Counted from the first letter of the stretch, positions 1-12,162 are shown. The stretch: 64,000 nt of DNA from Monocercomonoides exilis (GCA_001643675.2 LSRY02000002.1:223501-287500); one strand, 5' to 3'. Numbers and translations: made by a program. The notes: generated from the letters alone by a model not told the origin.

Positions 1-554
1 CTTCTATTTCTGCTACTCCTGGCTCACTTTCTCCACTTTCACTTCATGCAGAAACTTCTTCCTTCTCTTTTATTCAACTCTCCATGAATTCGACATCGTT
101 TCTCATCTTTCATTTCAATTCATAATCGCAAAATGAATCTTCATTCAATCACTGAATATCATCTTAAGTTTATGGAGATCGAAGAAATTCAATGTTTATC
201 CGAGAAAAGCAGACCGCCAAGCGGGTGATTAAAAGAAGAGATAGATTTTGCTATTTGCATTTGGAAGCTGAAGGATGCTCCAAAAATTGAAAGAGCGAGT
301 GGAAAAGATTTCTTTGAACAAACAGTTGCAGTGATGGTTTTCAACAGATTTCACAATGCTGTATGGATTCAATAAATCGCGGAAGATGAAATGGGAGAGG
401 AAATGACAGAAATATTTTCATCAGAGCAAATGTTAGACTTCTCGAAAGAAAAGTGAAGATATGTTCTCGTATTGAAAAGAAGATGAAAGATCAATGGTTT
501 TATTATTAAATGGAAAATATTCAAAATTAATAAATGGAAGGAATAATAAAGAAA
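1..554. other. No callable gene; AT-rich start of window
   Basis: All six frames are interrupted. A plus-strand stretch around 250-470 reads in a protein-like way (including the peptide KDFFEQTVAVMVFNRFHN) but has a TAA and then a TAG within 200 bases, so at most it is another decayed coding remnant. I could not assign it to a family. Confidence 0.4.
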
Positions 555-860
555 TCACTGGAAATGAAAAAGTTCATCATTTCCAGTGATTTTTGTGTCA
601 GCCGCACTGAAGGTGAGTGTATGAGAAGGAGTAAAAGTTGAGCTGAGGAGTGTGAGAGAGGCGTCTGGGAGGAGGGAAATGAAGCCGTTGAGGGCATACT
701 CGATATTGGCACACGGAGTCTGTTGGGGTCTGCCACAGGAATCAACATCAGTTCCACCATTTGCAACGATTTTGTTCAAAGCGATGAGGAGGAGCCAGCT
801 GTTGAACTCTGCTTTATCAAATAATCCACTATATCTGTATACGTTTGATGAAGTTGACAA
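555..860 (-). pseudogene. Fossil module of giant beta-helix surface protein family
   Basis: This roughly 100-residue open frame contains ANGGTDVDSCGRPQQTPC followed by an I-E-Y-A-L-N motif. That is the diagnostic module header (CG, 6-7 residues, PC or SC, then a short aliphatic motif ending A-L) found eight times in the giant protein at 46,657-59,088 and four times in that at 13,434-20,720; the closest is the third header of the former, which also reads IEYALN. There is no adjacent open reading frame long enough for a whole gene and no signal peptide, so it is a truncated relic. Orientation matches the larger fossil at 8.6-11.5 kb, and the two could derive from one ancestral copy split by later insertions. 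Confidence 0.6.
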
Positions 861-2500
861 ATCAAATAAAGGAATGGAGATTTGTTAGCTGTGCAAAGAC
901 GAAGAAAAAAAAGAAAAATAACAAAAAATAATAAATTGGTTTCAATAATTTTGTTTTCTTTTTTCTTTTTTGTTCTTCTTTTTAATGTTTTCTTTGCAAT
1001 ATTTTGTTTTTCCAGTTTTGAAATTTCTGTTAACCTTTTTAAAATAAATTTTTCTTTTCTTTTTTTGAAAACTTGATCAAAATATTCAATTTCACAAAAA
1101 AATCGAAAAGTATGCTTTTTTCATATTAATGAATACAACAAATATACATTAAAGAAATAAAGTGCAAAAAACTTGCAAAAAATCAATTTGACTATTCGAT
1201 CAAAAATTACCACAATAGTATTTATTTTTTCGATTTTTGATCTTTTTTTATGATTTCAAAAAAAATCACCCATATTTATATGTATTATTTTTCACATATT
1301 TTAGAGTTTGTTTGAGGAATTATCATTTAAGACAACTTTGATAACAACCTAAGTTGGAAATATTTCAAGAAAATGTTGATTTCTTCTTCCTTTCGCATTG
1401 GAACGATTTTTTCGTATTGAAAAGGCTATTTACCAAACTGACTGATAATGTATATTAAGATATTTTTTCAAAATTTTGAACTAATCCAGTATCATAATCT
1501 TCATTTTTCAATTATGATTTTTTTGAAATGATTATATTTTATTTTTTGATTAGGACAGATATTTAACTAAAAAGCCGTTTGCATTTTAGCATGCTCATCC
1601 AATTGCTGGCTGGTGAGTAATGACATTTCTTTTTTGTTATCAACGTTTGCACGAACAAAAAAAATCAAAAAGAATATGCAAAAATTACTCATTCCTTAAA
1701 CATCTTTGGCAATTCAACGTAAATACTAGTTTGAAAACTTCTTTTGATAAAAATATGGATATGTTAATTGTTAATTTGCTTTGATTCATATTTTCACGTT
1801 GCGAAAATATATTTCATTTTTTTTCTGCAACACTTTTGTATTTTATCCACTCACAATCATGTGTTATTTTTCTGTCAACTTAGCATGATCCAAAGTATAT
1901 CGTCATCTTCAAAATTCACAAATTTGTAATTATAAAGTCTTGTTAACACATTACAACTAAAATTCTGTGTCACCCCGAAGAACAAAATTATTCGTCAGTC
2001 ACTTCTTCATTTTTTTTTTGGGTTTTAACATTGATGATTGAGTGGCACAATAACATAAAAATGATTCGTGTTATTATTCTCAAAAATTTCAAAGAAATTA
2101 TCTCTTGCATGACACATATTAAATTTATCAAATTTCATCGTTTGACTTTCAAAAGAATAATACAAAAAATGCTGTCAAATTTCGAAAGAGATTTATTGAA
2201 ATGATTATTACATCAAATATAGATTCATGCAATATATGTATATATTCCGGATTCCAAATAGAACAATAACTGCTTTTGGAAGATTTTTTTTGTTGAAAAG
2301 CATGGCGAAATCGTTTGTTTCCCTAAAAAGATATATTGCAATCAACACAAGTTATGGAATTGGAATTCTTCATAACTATCCATTTACAAGCACGTCATCG
2401 TTCAGTAATGACAGATTGAATTCTTCATTTTCTTCTTTCAAGCCAGTTCCTGCAAGTTGTATAACAGAATAATTGCCTTTTGTTCTTCTTTTTTTCAAAG
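861..2500. other. AT-rich intergenic DNA without a supported gene
   Basis: The stretch is dominated by A and T runs with short spurious frames only. Around 1985-2010 there is a GTCA/TCAGTCACT-rich patch resembling patches near 6015 and 24,200, possibly a scrap of a dispersed repeat. I see no RNA gene or conserved motif. Confidence 0.4.
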
Positions 2501-2679
2501 GATATTTGAGAGAACATGTGGAAGAAGAGTTTAAATCAACAATACTGTGATTGTTTGAGAAATTGGAGAAGGAGAAAAGAGAAGAATGGAAAGAAGAGAA
2601 TAAAAGTGAAAAGCTATCTTCAACATATGCCTGAGTATCCTGAGCATCATCGAAGCTCTGAAATTATTTCTCCGAACCG

Positions 2680-3003
2680 ATGAGCCGAGATCCTTCGAGA
2701 AGAAATGTGGAGCAACAATATCAATGGAAAGCGAGAGAGCTGGTGGGGGAGAATAAGCTGCAACAAAAGAAAAAGGTCCGATGGGATAATTGGACGAATT
2801 TTTTGAGGTCAGAAGAAATGGATCAGTTCAATGCTCTGTTGGACAGGTTTTGTGTGATTGTTGATCTGTCGGTGATGTTGCAGCAGCTGAAGAATATAGC
2901 AAAAGAAGAGAACGCACTAGGAATCTCAGCAAAGAAAAACTCCGATACAAAAGAGACACCGATGAAGCTGAAGGCTATTCTGCGAAAGCTGGACAGTTCC
3001 TAA
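2680..3003 (+). pseudogene. Possible fossil of a kinase-like C-lobe
   Basis: The 107-residue frame contains YQWKARELVG, which resembles the APE-region peptide MRWKAPELMN of the pseudokinase tail of the giant protein at 46,657-59,088; the following lysine-rich stretch also lines up loosely with its KKS segment. No glycine loop, HRD or DFG motif is present and the flanks are full of stops. Beyond the ten-residue match similarity fades, so this is a tentative call; chance resemblance in a lysine-rich frame cannot be excluded. Confidence 0.3.
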
Positions 3004-3783
3004 GCAATCGAATTGGAGCAGATTCTGTCACAAGAGGGGCAATATAGGGGAGGAAGAACGTACTGTAAATGCGCACGTTCAGCCAGCGGCATCCAGGTGT
3101 ATCTATTGCATACTCAGTTATTGTGATAAGACAGGGAAGGGAAATTGTTGCAGATGTTGTGAATCTGTCAAACGGAATCGAGAGAGAAGGGATCAACAGA
3201 GAAAGAGATATAGTATGGTGGAGAGAGAGAGGGAGAGGCTAAAGGAGAGCTTTTATGTGGAAGATGGCAGAGGATAAACAAATGGCGAGTGCAAAATGAC
3301 AAATCAAAAACAGCAACCGCAGCCAAAGCGGTAATGACAACGCTCAAAGAAGAAGTTGATGAATTTGAGTGGTTTGCGACAATGGGAAAGAGGAGAAAGA
3401 TGAAAAGGAAAACGATGAACAAACGGAGGATATGGAGGAGCATGCGAGGAGCATGTGGAGAGGAATGCAGTGTGGATGTTACGATAGTGGAAGAGAGCCG
3501 ATGCAATGGACGATTGTGGGTTACTCGCCGATCATTGCAAATATTCAAAGGAATGCTGAGTTTGCATATCATCCAATATGAAACATGGAGAATATGTGGA
3601 TAGCAAGCTCAACACGCTGCAAGCAACATCAGCCGCAATATTATCCTTTCTCTTCTCGAAAACAAGCACAAGCACAAGCACCATTGTGAATGCAGCAGTC
3701 ACCAAGGCTACCCCATGCATGTCAGGGAGCATTGATAAATCCAGGGTTCTTCACACACGAAGATGGAATAGACAACCATTTCT

Positions 3784-4003
3784 TAACTTCATCATCGTTA
3801 TCGTCATCATCATCCTCTTCTATTTTTTCTTCCTCTTCTTCTTCCTCTTCCTCTTCCTCTTCTTCCTCTTCCTCTTCCTCTTCTTCCTCTTCCTCTTCCT
3901 CTTCTTCCTCTTCCTCTTCCTCTTCCTCTTCCTCTTCTTCCTCTTCCTCTTCCTCCTCCTCCTCCTCCTCCATCTCTTCTTCTTCTTCTTCTTCTTCAAA
4001 CAA
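3784..4003. repeat. Low-complexity (TCC/TTC)n pyrimidine tract
   Basis: About 220 bases of almost pure TCC/TTC trinucleotides on the plus strand, in phase so that one frame reads poly-Ser and the complementary strand poly-Glu with a short Asp run. It lies in a decayed region; the minus reading (acidic run after a short divergent peptide) could be the remnant of an acidic low-complexity segment of a cytoplasmic tail, but nothing flanking it is intact. Confidence 0.75.
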
Positions 4004-4394
4004 AAATAATGCTCTTCGAATACTCCATTTTCATTTCGTTTTCATAATTGAATTATCAAACAACAATAAGTCCATTTAATTCTAATATGCTTCTTCAAAG
4101 AAGGAATAAAAACTTTTCATTCTCTCTGTATTTCTTTCTATGGAAACACCACTGCCTCCGACTTTGCATCCATCGCTCTCTTCCACTTCTTCCGCCTCTC
4201 TTTCTCAAATACTTCGCTCACACTCCGATCTGGACTTTCCTTCTTCTCTCTTTCGTCCACACCGTCTGCAAAAGTAGCTTCTCGTACATCCGAAAGCAGA
4301 TTCCAGCCATCTATCAGCTGAGTGCTGAGAATATGGAAGCATTTATAATCAATTTTCATTGAATTGTGCTTCTTAAGAAAATTCTCCATTTAGC

Positions 4395-4560
4395 GCTTGT
4401 CGAAATAGAGAAGAGAGTGATGTGTATGCTTTTGGAAGCAGCACCAGCTCGTTTGAAAACCTCATCTTGTTGAATTTAACAGGAACGGAGAATGCAATTT
4501 TGGAGATTGCGCTGATTGAAGGTGAAAAAATGCAAAATGCCCATCGGGAGAGAAATGGCA
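4395..4560 (+). pseudogene. Possible kinase C-lobe fossil (ESDVYAFG motif)
   Basis: In one plus frame the sequence reads NREESDVYAFG. D-V-Y-A-F-G is the typical subdomain IX motif of tyrosine-kinase-like kinases, and it is followed by a Glu-rich helix-like stretch. The frame is closed a short distance on both sides. It may belong with the possible relic at 2680-3003. Only one motif is visible, so confidence is low. Confidence 0.25.
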
Positions 4561-4599
4561 AGAATAGGAGAAGAGATAGGCGGAATAATGATTATTGAC

Positions 4600-6110
4600 T
4601 GAAGAAAGGAAAATCATTTGCATTTTGAAAAAATATGAGATGTCACATCAAAATTCGCATGTTTATTTTAAATAAGAAATGAAAATGATCTGAAAAAAGA
4701 TTCTTTCAAAATATCACAATTTTAACAAACAGTTCTAAAATCAATTGATAAGATCTGACATTTTTCCCCAACTGCTTTGTAACCACTGGAAAATAATTGA
4801 TTTCCATAAAATTAGCTGAACAGAAATTGGATTGGACCATTTAAAATGTTGAGAATATATAGAAAGATATCCATTTCTTTGATAATATTGGGTAAGGATT
4901 ATATGAAATTCATCAATCATGCATTTATCCATTTCATTTCTTTCAAAAGTTGATAAATACTACAACAAACAAAGTTTAATAAACTAATTTTTTCTTGACC
5001 AAACAAGTTTAATCAAGGTTCTCTGATGTTGCAAATCAGTCGAAAGAATGAATAGTTGAACACTGTATTGAATATTCTGCGAAATGCATTATTTTCAATA
5101 CTTAAACATTAAAATAGACTCCGTTCACTGGCTGAAAAGTACTCGTGCGATTCGCATCATCATCATCGGCATGTTCCTCCTTCGCTTCACAAATATTATG
5201 ATTTGAGCACCACACAATTATTATCTTTCTCCAACGAATTCCTTCGTATTTGATGTTCATTTTTTCATGATAATGAATATCTTCCTTTTTTTAAAACAAA
5301 TTATCATCACTAATACTTTCTTGTAAGTCAAATATCTTTTTATCATTGCTCACAGCTTTGAGCACTTCATTCAATTTTCAAAGAATGAATGAATTTGAAA
5401 TTTCCACGATTATCTAATCAATGCACAAAAAATTTCCATTTATCGAATCCGAGAATCCAATATTTTGTTTTCATTAATAATTGACAAGTGACTTGACAGT
5501 GACGAAAGTGACAAAATTTTGTGAAGTGGCAAAAGATCTGAAAAAGTGACGATAAAAAAAAATCATTGAGGCACTTGGTCAAATTTTTTATCCAAAATTC
5601 AAAAATGAAGTTTAAGTTTGAAAAAAAAATTTTTTTCAAATTCGAAATAATTATGGGGGGAAATATGAACATTCAAGCTTTTTTTGCACAAGGCATTAAA
5701 AAATTGTTTCACTCATAACTTTGGCATTCTCAGATTTCAAAATAAATTTGATTTTCATATCCTTAAACAGGCATCGTTGAAATCAAATCAAAAATTGTGA
5801 AATTCAACGTATGTTAAAAAAATGGACACTTTTTTATCATGGTTTTTTGTATAAAAAAGTCATTGAAAAGTGCATTATTATTCAAAAAAATATGCCTGAA
5901 GCAAAATATTTTGCCCCATATTTTTTTTAAAAAAATAACAAAGTTTATTTATTGTTTGTACGTACCAGCAGAAAAAAAGAGCTTTTGATTAAATCAAACA
6001 GTGACAATGTTATTATCAATTCGTCAGTCACTGAAGAAAAAAAGGATCGTCACTGTCAGAGTGACGAAGAGGTTTCCTTTTAAGAATGGAAATAAAATTT
6101 TGTTCTCATT
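4600..6110. other. AT-rich non-coding DNA containing a dispersed repeat copy
   Basis: No open frame is protein-like. It holds GTCACT/CAGTGAC-rich patches at about 5480-5555 and 6000-6070 and, between them, one copy of the dispersed repeat listed separately (5600-5935). The mariner-like element begins immediately after. Confidence 0.45.
5600..5935 (+). repeat. Dispersed non-coding repeat, copy 1
   Basis: Collinear with 27,925-28,235 on the same strand. Shared blocks in the same order are: TATGGGGGGAAATA, TTCAAGCT followed by a T run, a GTTGAAATCAAA/GTTGAGATCAAA block, a run ending in AAAAATGGAC, and ATGCCTGAAGCAAAATATT followed by TGCCCATATTTT or TGCCCCATATTTT. Indels separate the blocks. There is no open frame in either copy, so this is probably an old non-autonomous element or its degraded internal part. 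Confidence 0.65.
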
Positions 6111-8419
6111 ATATGGCTGATCCTTTTCGAAATCATTCTTTCGTTCGAGTTTTGATCAAAAATATAATCTCAATGGGATTTTGAAAATATGAACGATATC
6201 GGTTTATGCACACACAGCCTGTCCAAAAAAATGTTGATCATCACTCAAAATAAAAAAAAGGAAAAAGAAAAAAAAAGACTCTCCCTATATCGATTGCTGA
6301 AATAACGAGAAAAATTTAATTTTAACAATATTCTTATAAGATGCGAGAACACCAAACAAAAGGACGTTATTGAGCAGCCAAGTTCCAAATATATCAGAAT
6401 ACAGAGTTGAATACATCGCAACGCATTTTTCACATCCTTTGGAAGAAATGATTCATGAAAAAATAAGAATGAGAGCAGCTTTGAAAGAAAAGGAAGACAG
6501 AGAATAAAAATTTGAAAAATTTAGGAAGAAGGATACTGATGTTGAAGGAAAATGCAAAAGGCCACACACTCCAGCAACTGTTGAAAAAAGAAAAAAGAAC
6601 TAACGGATTTATTCAGAATTCAGGGAAGAAACAAGTCCAAAAGCTGGTATGCGAATGAATGTTCCTTTGCAAACATCACCACCAGCAAATATTCACAAAA
6701 ACTGCAGATTGGTATAGATATTATTTCCAATGAAAAACAAAAAGGAATGAAAAAATAGAGAATAATGATCGATACAAGAATCTCAAAAAAACAAAAAATG
6801 GAGCTAAATCCATTATCCACCCTTCGAACGATATCACACATGCTTTCTTCAACTGGTTTGCATATTTCAAAATCTTCTGTGCACCATGCGCTTCAAGAAA
6901 AAAACAATGATACATATTTATTCCCCATATTTTCTTTCAAGAGAATTACTGTCAGGCCAGGATAGGCAAACATCGATGAAAATAAGAAACAAAGTATTCA
7001 TTTCATTGATAAATAATCTCAATACGAGAAAGATGGCTCGTTAATTTTCAACATCGATAAGACGTCATGGAATGTCAATTGCATAAGATAATACGGTTGG
7101 GAATAAAGAGGAGAAAAAGTGTTGGTTCCTCCACCTCCACTATTTCAATATATTGCAGCTATCACATCAATATCCATGTAAGGAATGGGACGTACAGAAG
7201 TGATAAGAGGAACAGTCAACCATGAAGTGTTTGAAGTCTACATTAAGCGTTTTCTATTTTCCATGAAAATTTTTAAATCATCTGTGATCGTAATGGATAA
7301 TGCAACAATCCATCATATTAGCACGGACAGTCTTATTGAAGAAGCTGAGCATGTTTTGCTATTTAACGATGCATATTCTCCAATTTTGAACCCAATCGAG
7401 AATATATTTGGAATTTGGAAGGCAAGAGTTGAACCAAATACGTCAAAGAAGGAAGAAGAGTCGAACTTTTTCTCTGAAATGGCAAAAACCTTTGTCTAAA
7501 TTTCTGCCAGAGAAGTCAGAAAAACCATTATGGATGCCGAAACAAATATATGGCCGCAGGTCATATCCTTGAAGGATCTGTGAAGTTTTCACTTTAAATT
7601 TTTTTCCACATTTCATAAGTTTTTTTGTTTCAAACGCAACATTCGCTTTCTTATTGCTATGTTTTTTTTTTGAAACGAAAACAAAGAAGAAAAAACATTT
7701 GTGTAACTTCTTCATTTATTTGTTCGTTCATTATATTTTTGAAACTTCTATTAACAAAACAAAAACAAATATTAAAAACATCTTTTTGTTTTTTATTATA
7801 AAAAAATAAAATCACATTATCCAATAGTTTCACAAATTCTATTGGATGAGGTTGTCATTGAAATGAATTCAATAGCTTAAAAAAACAATAAACAATACAT
7901 CAACAACTATTCTTCAAACATGCTTGATTGAAAGGAAATAAGTAGTTGCAATAGAAATCAAAAAAAATGATGATGACAAATTTTAAAAACAAACAAAAAC
8001 TTCACAACCTGCGAAGCAAAATAAAAGCACTATGTTAAATTCTTCCACTTGTTTGTTTAACAAAAAGATATACACAAACAAACACTATTCTGTTGAAAAA
8101 TTAACTATTTGCCAAGCAATTCATTATCAATATAATAACTAATATAAAGATAATGTTTCAATTTCCAAAACAACACACCCTTGTGTCTTTTTTGCTTCAG
8201 AGTTCATTTATTCATTGAAAATTCACAAATTAATGAAAAGAAAAAGTTTCCACAAGCGAAATAGGAACACCTTTTTTTATTTTGAGTGATGATCAACATT
8301 TTTTTGGACAGGCTGTGTGTGCATAAACCGATATCGTTCATATTTTCAAAATCCCATTGAGATTATATTTTTGATCAAAACTCGAACGAAAGAATGATTT
8401 CAAACAGATTCAGCCATAT
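6111..8419. mobile_element. Mariner-like DNA transposon with long terminal inverted repeats
   Basis: The element is about 2.3 kb. The terminal inverted repeats, 6111-6260 and 8270-8419, are each about 150 bp; apart from a few differences in the outermost 25 bases and one A-run length change they are nearly identical when inverted, and both begin ATATGGCTGA. Flanks are compatible with insertion at a TA. Inside is a decayed IS630/Tc1-mariner transposase in plus orientation. The high identity of the repeats against the heavily broken transposase suggests the element is non-autonomous now but may have moved recently in trans, or that the ends were homogenised. Confidence 0.85.
6765..7499 (+). pseudogene. 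Decayed Tc1/mariner (IS630-type) DDE transposase
   Basis: Fragments of a DDE_3-type transposase lie in order within the inverted repeats. 6765-6965 encodes a helix-turn-helix-like piece (TISHMLSSTG, then SSVHHAL). Around 7045-7075 a frame reads FNIDKTSWN, the expected first catalytic Asp context, followed by a YGWE and RGEK block interrupted by two TAA codons. 7185-7499 holds an intact catalytic core: VIVMDNATIHH with the second Asp and, 33 residues further on, the Glu of SPILNPIEN. Several stops and frame changes make it non-functional. The organisation (D, D, E with about 34 spacing and the Y-S-P-x-L-N-P-I-E motif) is diagnostic of the superfamily. Confidence 0.85.
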
Positions 8420-8589
8420 ATCATGTTTTATTCATTTTTTTCCAAAAAGTGATCATTACGTAATTATATATCAAAAACAAAAAATATGTTTATTTTGATG
8501 TTAGCGGAGTGATCGACAACAAACAAAGCATATATTACTGAAGGGCTCAGTCGAGTCGACAGGTTTGTGCAGCTTTCATCCTTTGTCAC

Positions 8590-11472
8590 TTTCTCCGTTG
8601 ACAAATTAAATTACGTATTCATTCATCGATTTTTTTCACAAAGCCTCTCAATATACTTTTTTTCTGCTTTCTTCTTCACTTTCCTCCATTGCGGGTCTTG
8701 TGATTTCTCCGTAGTCAACATTCGAATTCCTTCAGACTTTCTTTGCATTATCGTTCACAATCTCTCTCAAATCTTCCGCCTTATTTGAAACCTTCTTCCA
8801 ACAAGCATTAAACATTATTAATCCAATCAAATGAATCAAATGAATTATTGTTGTTATAACAATTGCAGTCGGTATTTGAGACGATATTCTTTCTCTTCTT
8901 CCTTCAACAATTCTTTCATCGATTTTTATTCAACTTCGCTGCTGTTCTTCAAAAAAAATTGTTCTGTCGATGCACTGTATATGAGCTTTTAAACATGACG
9001 CTTGCAGCCACTTCAGTATTGTTGGACACCGAAGTCGCGATTGAGGCAAGATTATTGAATGGATTACAGTTTCATTTTCTGAATGTTAAACTTTCAGCGG
9101 ATATTTCTAAGTTTGTGGAGGGATTCATTGACAAAATCAATCTGGAGGAGCTGGTGCCAGGGAATGAACGAAGAACCAATGAGTTCCAGGGAAATGGCAT
9201 TGTCTTCTTAACAAGATATCACTGGATTCAGCTTGTTGAATGAGAAACGGGATGCTCTTTCTGAAGCTATTTTAACAATGTTCTCTAACTGGTGGAAATA
9301 CACATCGAGGTGTTCGGAAGAAAGCCATCCCCGACTTTCGGGCTTTGATTAATCAATAGCACATGGTCTGAACAGATGATATTGAACCCCATGGACGGAT
9401 AGCCTATTGCATTCGGACTGTTGTTGGCAAATAATCAAAATTGCACGGAGATGCTTCCACCGGACACAGACAGTCCTTCTTTCGATGAGTTGGGAACAGT
9501 CGTATCTATTATCCTTCCTGAACAATTCTGAAGATCAACCATCGATCCACTCCACTGGCACAGCTCTTTTGATCGCTTATCATTCGCTCTCAACTCCGGT
9601 GCGCTGGTTGCTCCATCAAACACACTCGAAGACGTGCAAGCATCCACCAAATCTGCCAACGCTGCAATGCTCCCTTTTTCAGATGGCGAAGCACACTTTT
9701 TGTTCGTGCAGTTCTCCAATTCCATCAACACAGGCGAAGATGAAACAGCCAAGCGGATCGGGCTAAGCGAATCTAGGGTTATGTTTATAAATGATAACTG
9801 CTTCAGATTGAATGTGGAAGGATTTGAAGCCATGCTTACTGCACACACATCCCCAATCATTGTGTTTGAAATAGACAAGAAATTCATTTCGACATTTACA
9901 TCTCCGCATTCAACAGAAACCAATGACTCTCTTGAAACGCAAGTATCATCTAAATCCAAATGAATTCCTTGGATGTTAGAATGATCTCCGAACCGTCTGA
10001 GGAAAACGCAATCAAGCTTGTTTAGCTCTCTGCATTTCTGATTTGAACCTTCTTAAGCTGAGAGTCTTTGCAGCTCCGAAGGATGAAAGCTGATCGATCA
10101 AACATGCAGCTGGAAACAAGCACTTGCTGCATAGAAAGGTTCACCAGATTGCGGAAGTCCAATAACACATCAGAATTCACATCAGAAATGTTCAAGTTCA
10201 TATATGATCAAAATTGTACACCTCTTGCTGCCACACACAAAGAACTTAGACGTCAGAAAGTCAAAGTGCACCAGTTAATCGACAGTCTGCCATTCTCAAC
10301 GAGAATGATGAAGCAATTCAATTTGTATTCGGTGTTTCCTCTCAAAGGTTCTTGAGAAAATATTGTATAAATAATCGACAAGCTGCCATCAGTCAGTGAT
10401 AATAAACTGGAGCGCAGAGAAGAAAAAACTCTTCCAAACAAATATGAAAGTGATTTCGTTCACACTCAGCAAGCACGAATCGAGAATGCTTGCCTTGCTT
10501 CTGATGCTGCTATTCAGCACAATATTCCCCCTGACGCCTTCCGCATCCAACGACTTGATTGAGACATCGCAAGCGCTTGCTTCTTTTGACACTACAGCAC
10601 TTTTGTCAATCAGCAAATTGCTGAAAACTGAAGGAATGATGTGGAGCAGCGCAACATTCAACGAAATGCATGGTTCGCTCATTGCACCACACTGGCGCGT
10701 GTCAGAGGCATTGTCGACTGAAGAAGATGCAAATATTGTCTCACTTTGACATTCAATCACGATGAGCAAGAGATCTTGCTCGTCATTATAATTCTGAGCT
10801 GTGCATCCCCACATTGCAAACTCCCGAACAAATGGAGGCATGAAGTCGAGTTGAAAGAGCTCCGTCCCGATCTGAATTACAACATTCTCGCATTTCACAT
10901 ACATGTTTCTTCCCACAAATGCTTTGTTCTCTATGAACGTGGTGTTTTTCAACAGGAAAGGAAGCGGGCCATCACTTGTGATCAAAGAGCAATCCAGGAA
11001 TATTGAGCCTCCTCATCCAGTTACAGAGCAGAAACATCCAGAGATAGTTGAAAAACTACTCTCATAATAGCTTCCTTCGCTGAGACTCATAATTATTCCT
11101 CCGCCGCTCTGCCTTTAACTGATTCCGCTGTTCTTGATAGACGTGTTTTGCACAGACATTCTGCAAGACTCACTACCAACGCAGCTGATAAGGAAGGTTC
11201 AGAAGGAATATTTAGGAGAAGTGAGCGAAGGAACAGCATTTGAGTTATGCTGTTGAACTATCGCATTCATATAATCCCTGTGACTCGTCTTGCAATTCAG
11301 CCTGCGCAAATACTTCCACAATGCTTTTGCGCATCGGTTCAATATTGCTCATCGAGATATTCGTCAAGTTAACGCTGCTGCCTACTGATTCCATCAGAAT
11401 GTGACTTTTGCAAGACGGATTGGAACGAGCAGAATAATATTTCACAGTTTCAGGCAGGAGACAACGCAACAA
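8590..11472 (-). pseudogene. Decayed giant beta-helix surface protein with TM and tail relic
   Basis: Reading the minus strand from 11,472 downward, fragments align in order with the C-terminal third of the two intact giants. 10,389-10,985 has VGRNMYVKC (compare VGRDIFIRC) and a CGAMSEPC module header. 9435-9959 has LCQWSGSMVD and IIDTTVPNSS, matching MCRWDG/MCRWNG and DSTISNS/DTTISNS. In a shifted frame about 9330-9430 reads GYPSMGFNIICSD then GDGFLPNTSM, closely matching the 2428-aa paralogue. Near 8950-9020 a copy of the EVSAAIMFG region follows, and 8780-8870 still encodes a hydrophobic membrane-like segment followed by WKKVSNKAEDLREIV, matching the juxtamembrane RWRKAKNRNEELEEIV of the 4143-aa protein. 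At least six stops or frameshifts disrupt it. Confidence 0.8.
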
Positions 11473-12063
11473 GGAATGTCTGCTCGAGAAGCGCAGACAA
11501 ACAGCAAGAGAAAGACGATTGAATTTCGTTCATTATTCAATGAAATAATGAAGACATGTTTACTTGTTTTTCTTGTCTTTTTGAAAAAAAATAACATCAA
11601 TTTCAGATATTATCCAACAATTTTTTTCGACTATAAATGTTATTTGCCCAAGCAGAACAGAAAGAAAGTTGTTTGCACGTATATTGACACAATCCAATTC
11701 ATTATTCAACATAATTTCAATTTTCATTATTTGCGAAAATAAATAAATGCTAAACATTTCATAATTCATGAAATTCTTCTTTTTGCCATTTTAAAAAATG
11801 TTAAAACATGTTGTTTGCATACTTAGAAGTTAAATAATCAACGAATATAATGCTTATGTGTTTTTAATCACATATTGGGAAAAAGAATATTAACAGTTTT
11901 TCTGGTTTTTTGTTCATTTCGATCATTAAAAAAATTTGATGAAAACAACAAAAATCATTTCCAAAACTGCATCTTTAATAAACAAATAATATTTGTGTGT
12001 TTTCACAATCATTTTTATTCATTTTAAATATTTGTTTTTTATCATAATTTTCGAAATTCAATT

Positions 12064-12162
12064 GAACTCGGTCTATCTTAAATGAACTCAGTTCATTCTA
12101 ATAAACATGATCTATTCGAATAAACATGAATTCATCAGAACAAACCTGGTTTATTTTAATAA
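12064..12162 (+). repeat. Five imperfect 19-20-bp tandem units
   Basis: Five consecutive units start at 12,064, 12,084, 12,104, 12,123 and 12,143. Each begins GAAC or AAC, has a central TYYATYYT-like core and ends in AATA or similar: for example AACATGATCTATTCGAATA followed by AACATGAATTCATCAGAACA. The units are diverged at several positions yet keep length, which is unusual in this otherwise unstructured AT-rich DNA. Confidence 0.7.

Noticed and set aside
3690-4079. Poly-Ser (plus) and poly-Glu (minus) open frames
   Set aside because: They are readings of one TCC/TTC trinucleotide tract; neither has conserved flanks or a start in context.
7443-7715. 90-codon minus frame inside the mariner-like element
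   Set aside because: It overlaps the end of the transposase catalytic core on the other strand and has no homology by eye.
12064-12162. Short repeats considered as a CRISPR array
   Set aside because: Units are contiguous with no spacers and are diverged; the genome is eukaryotic.
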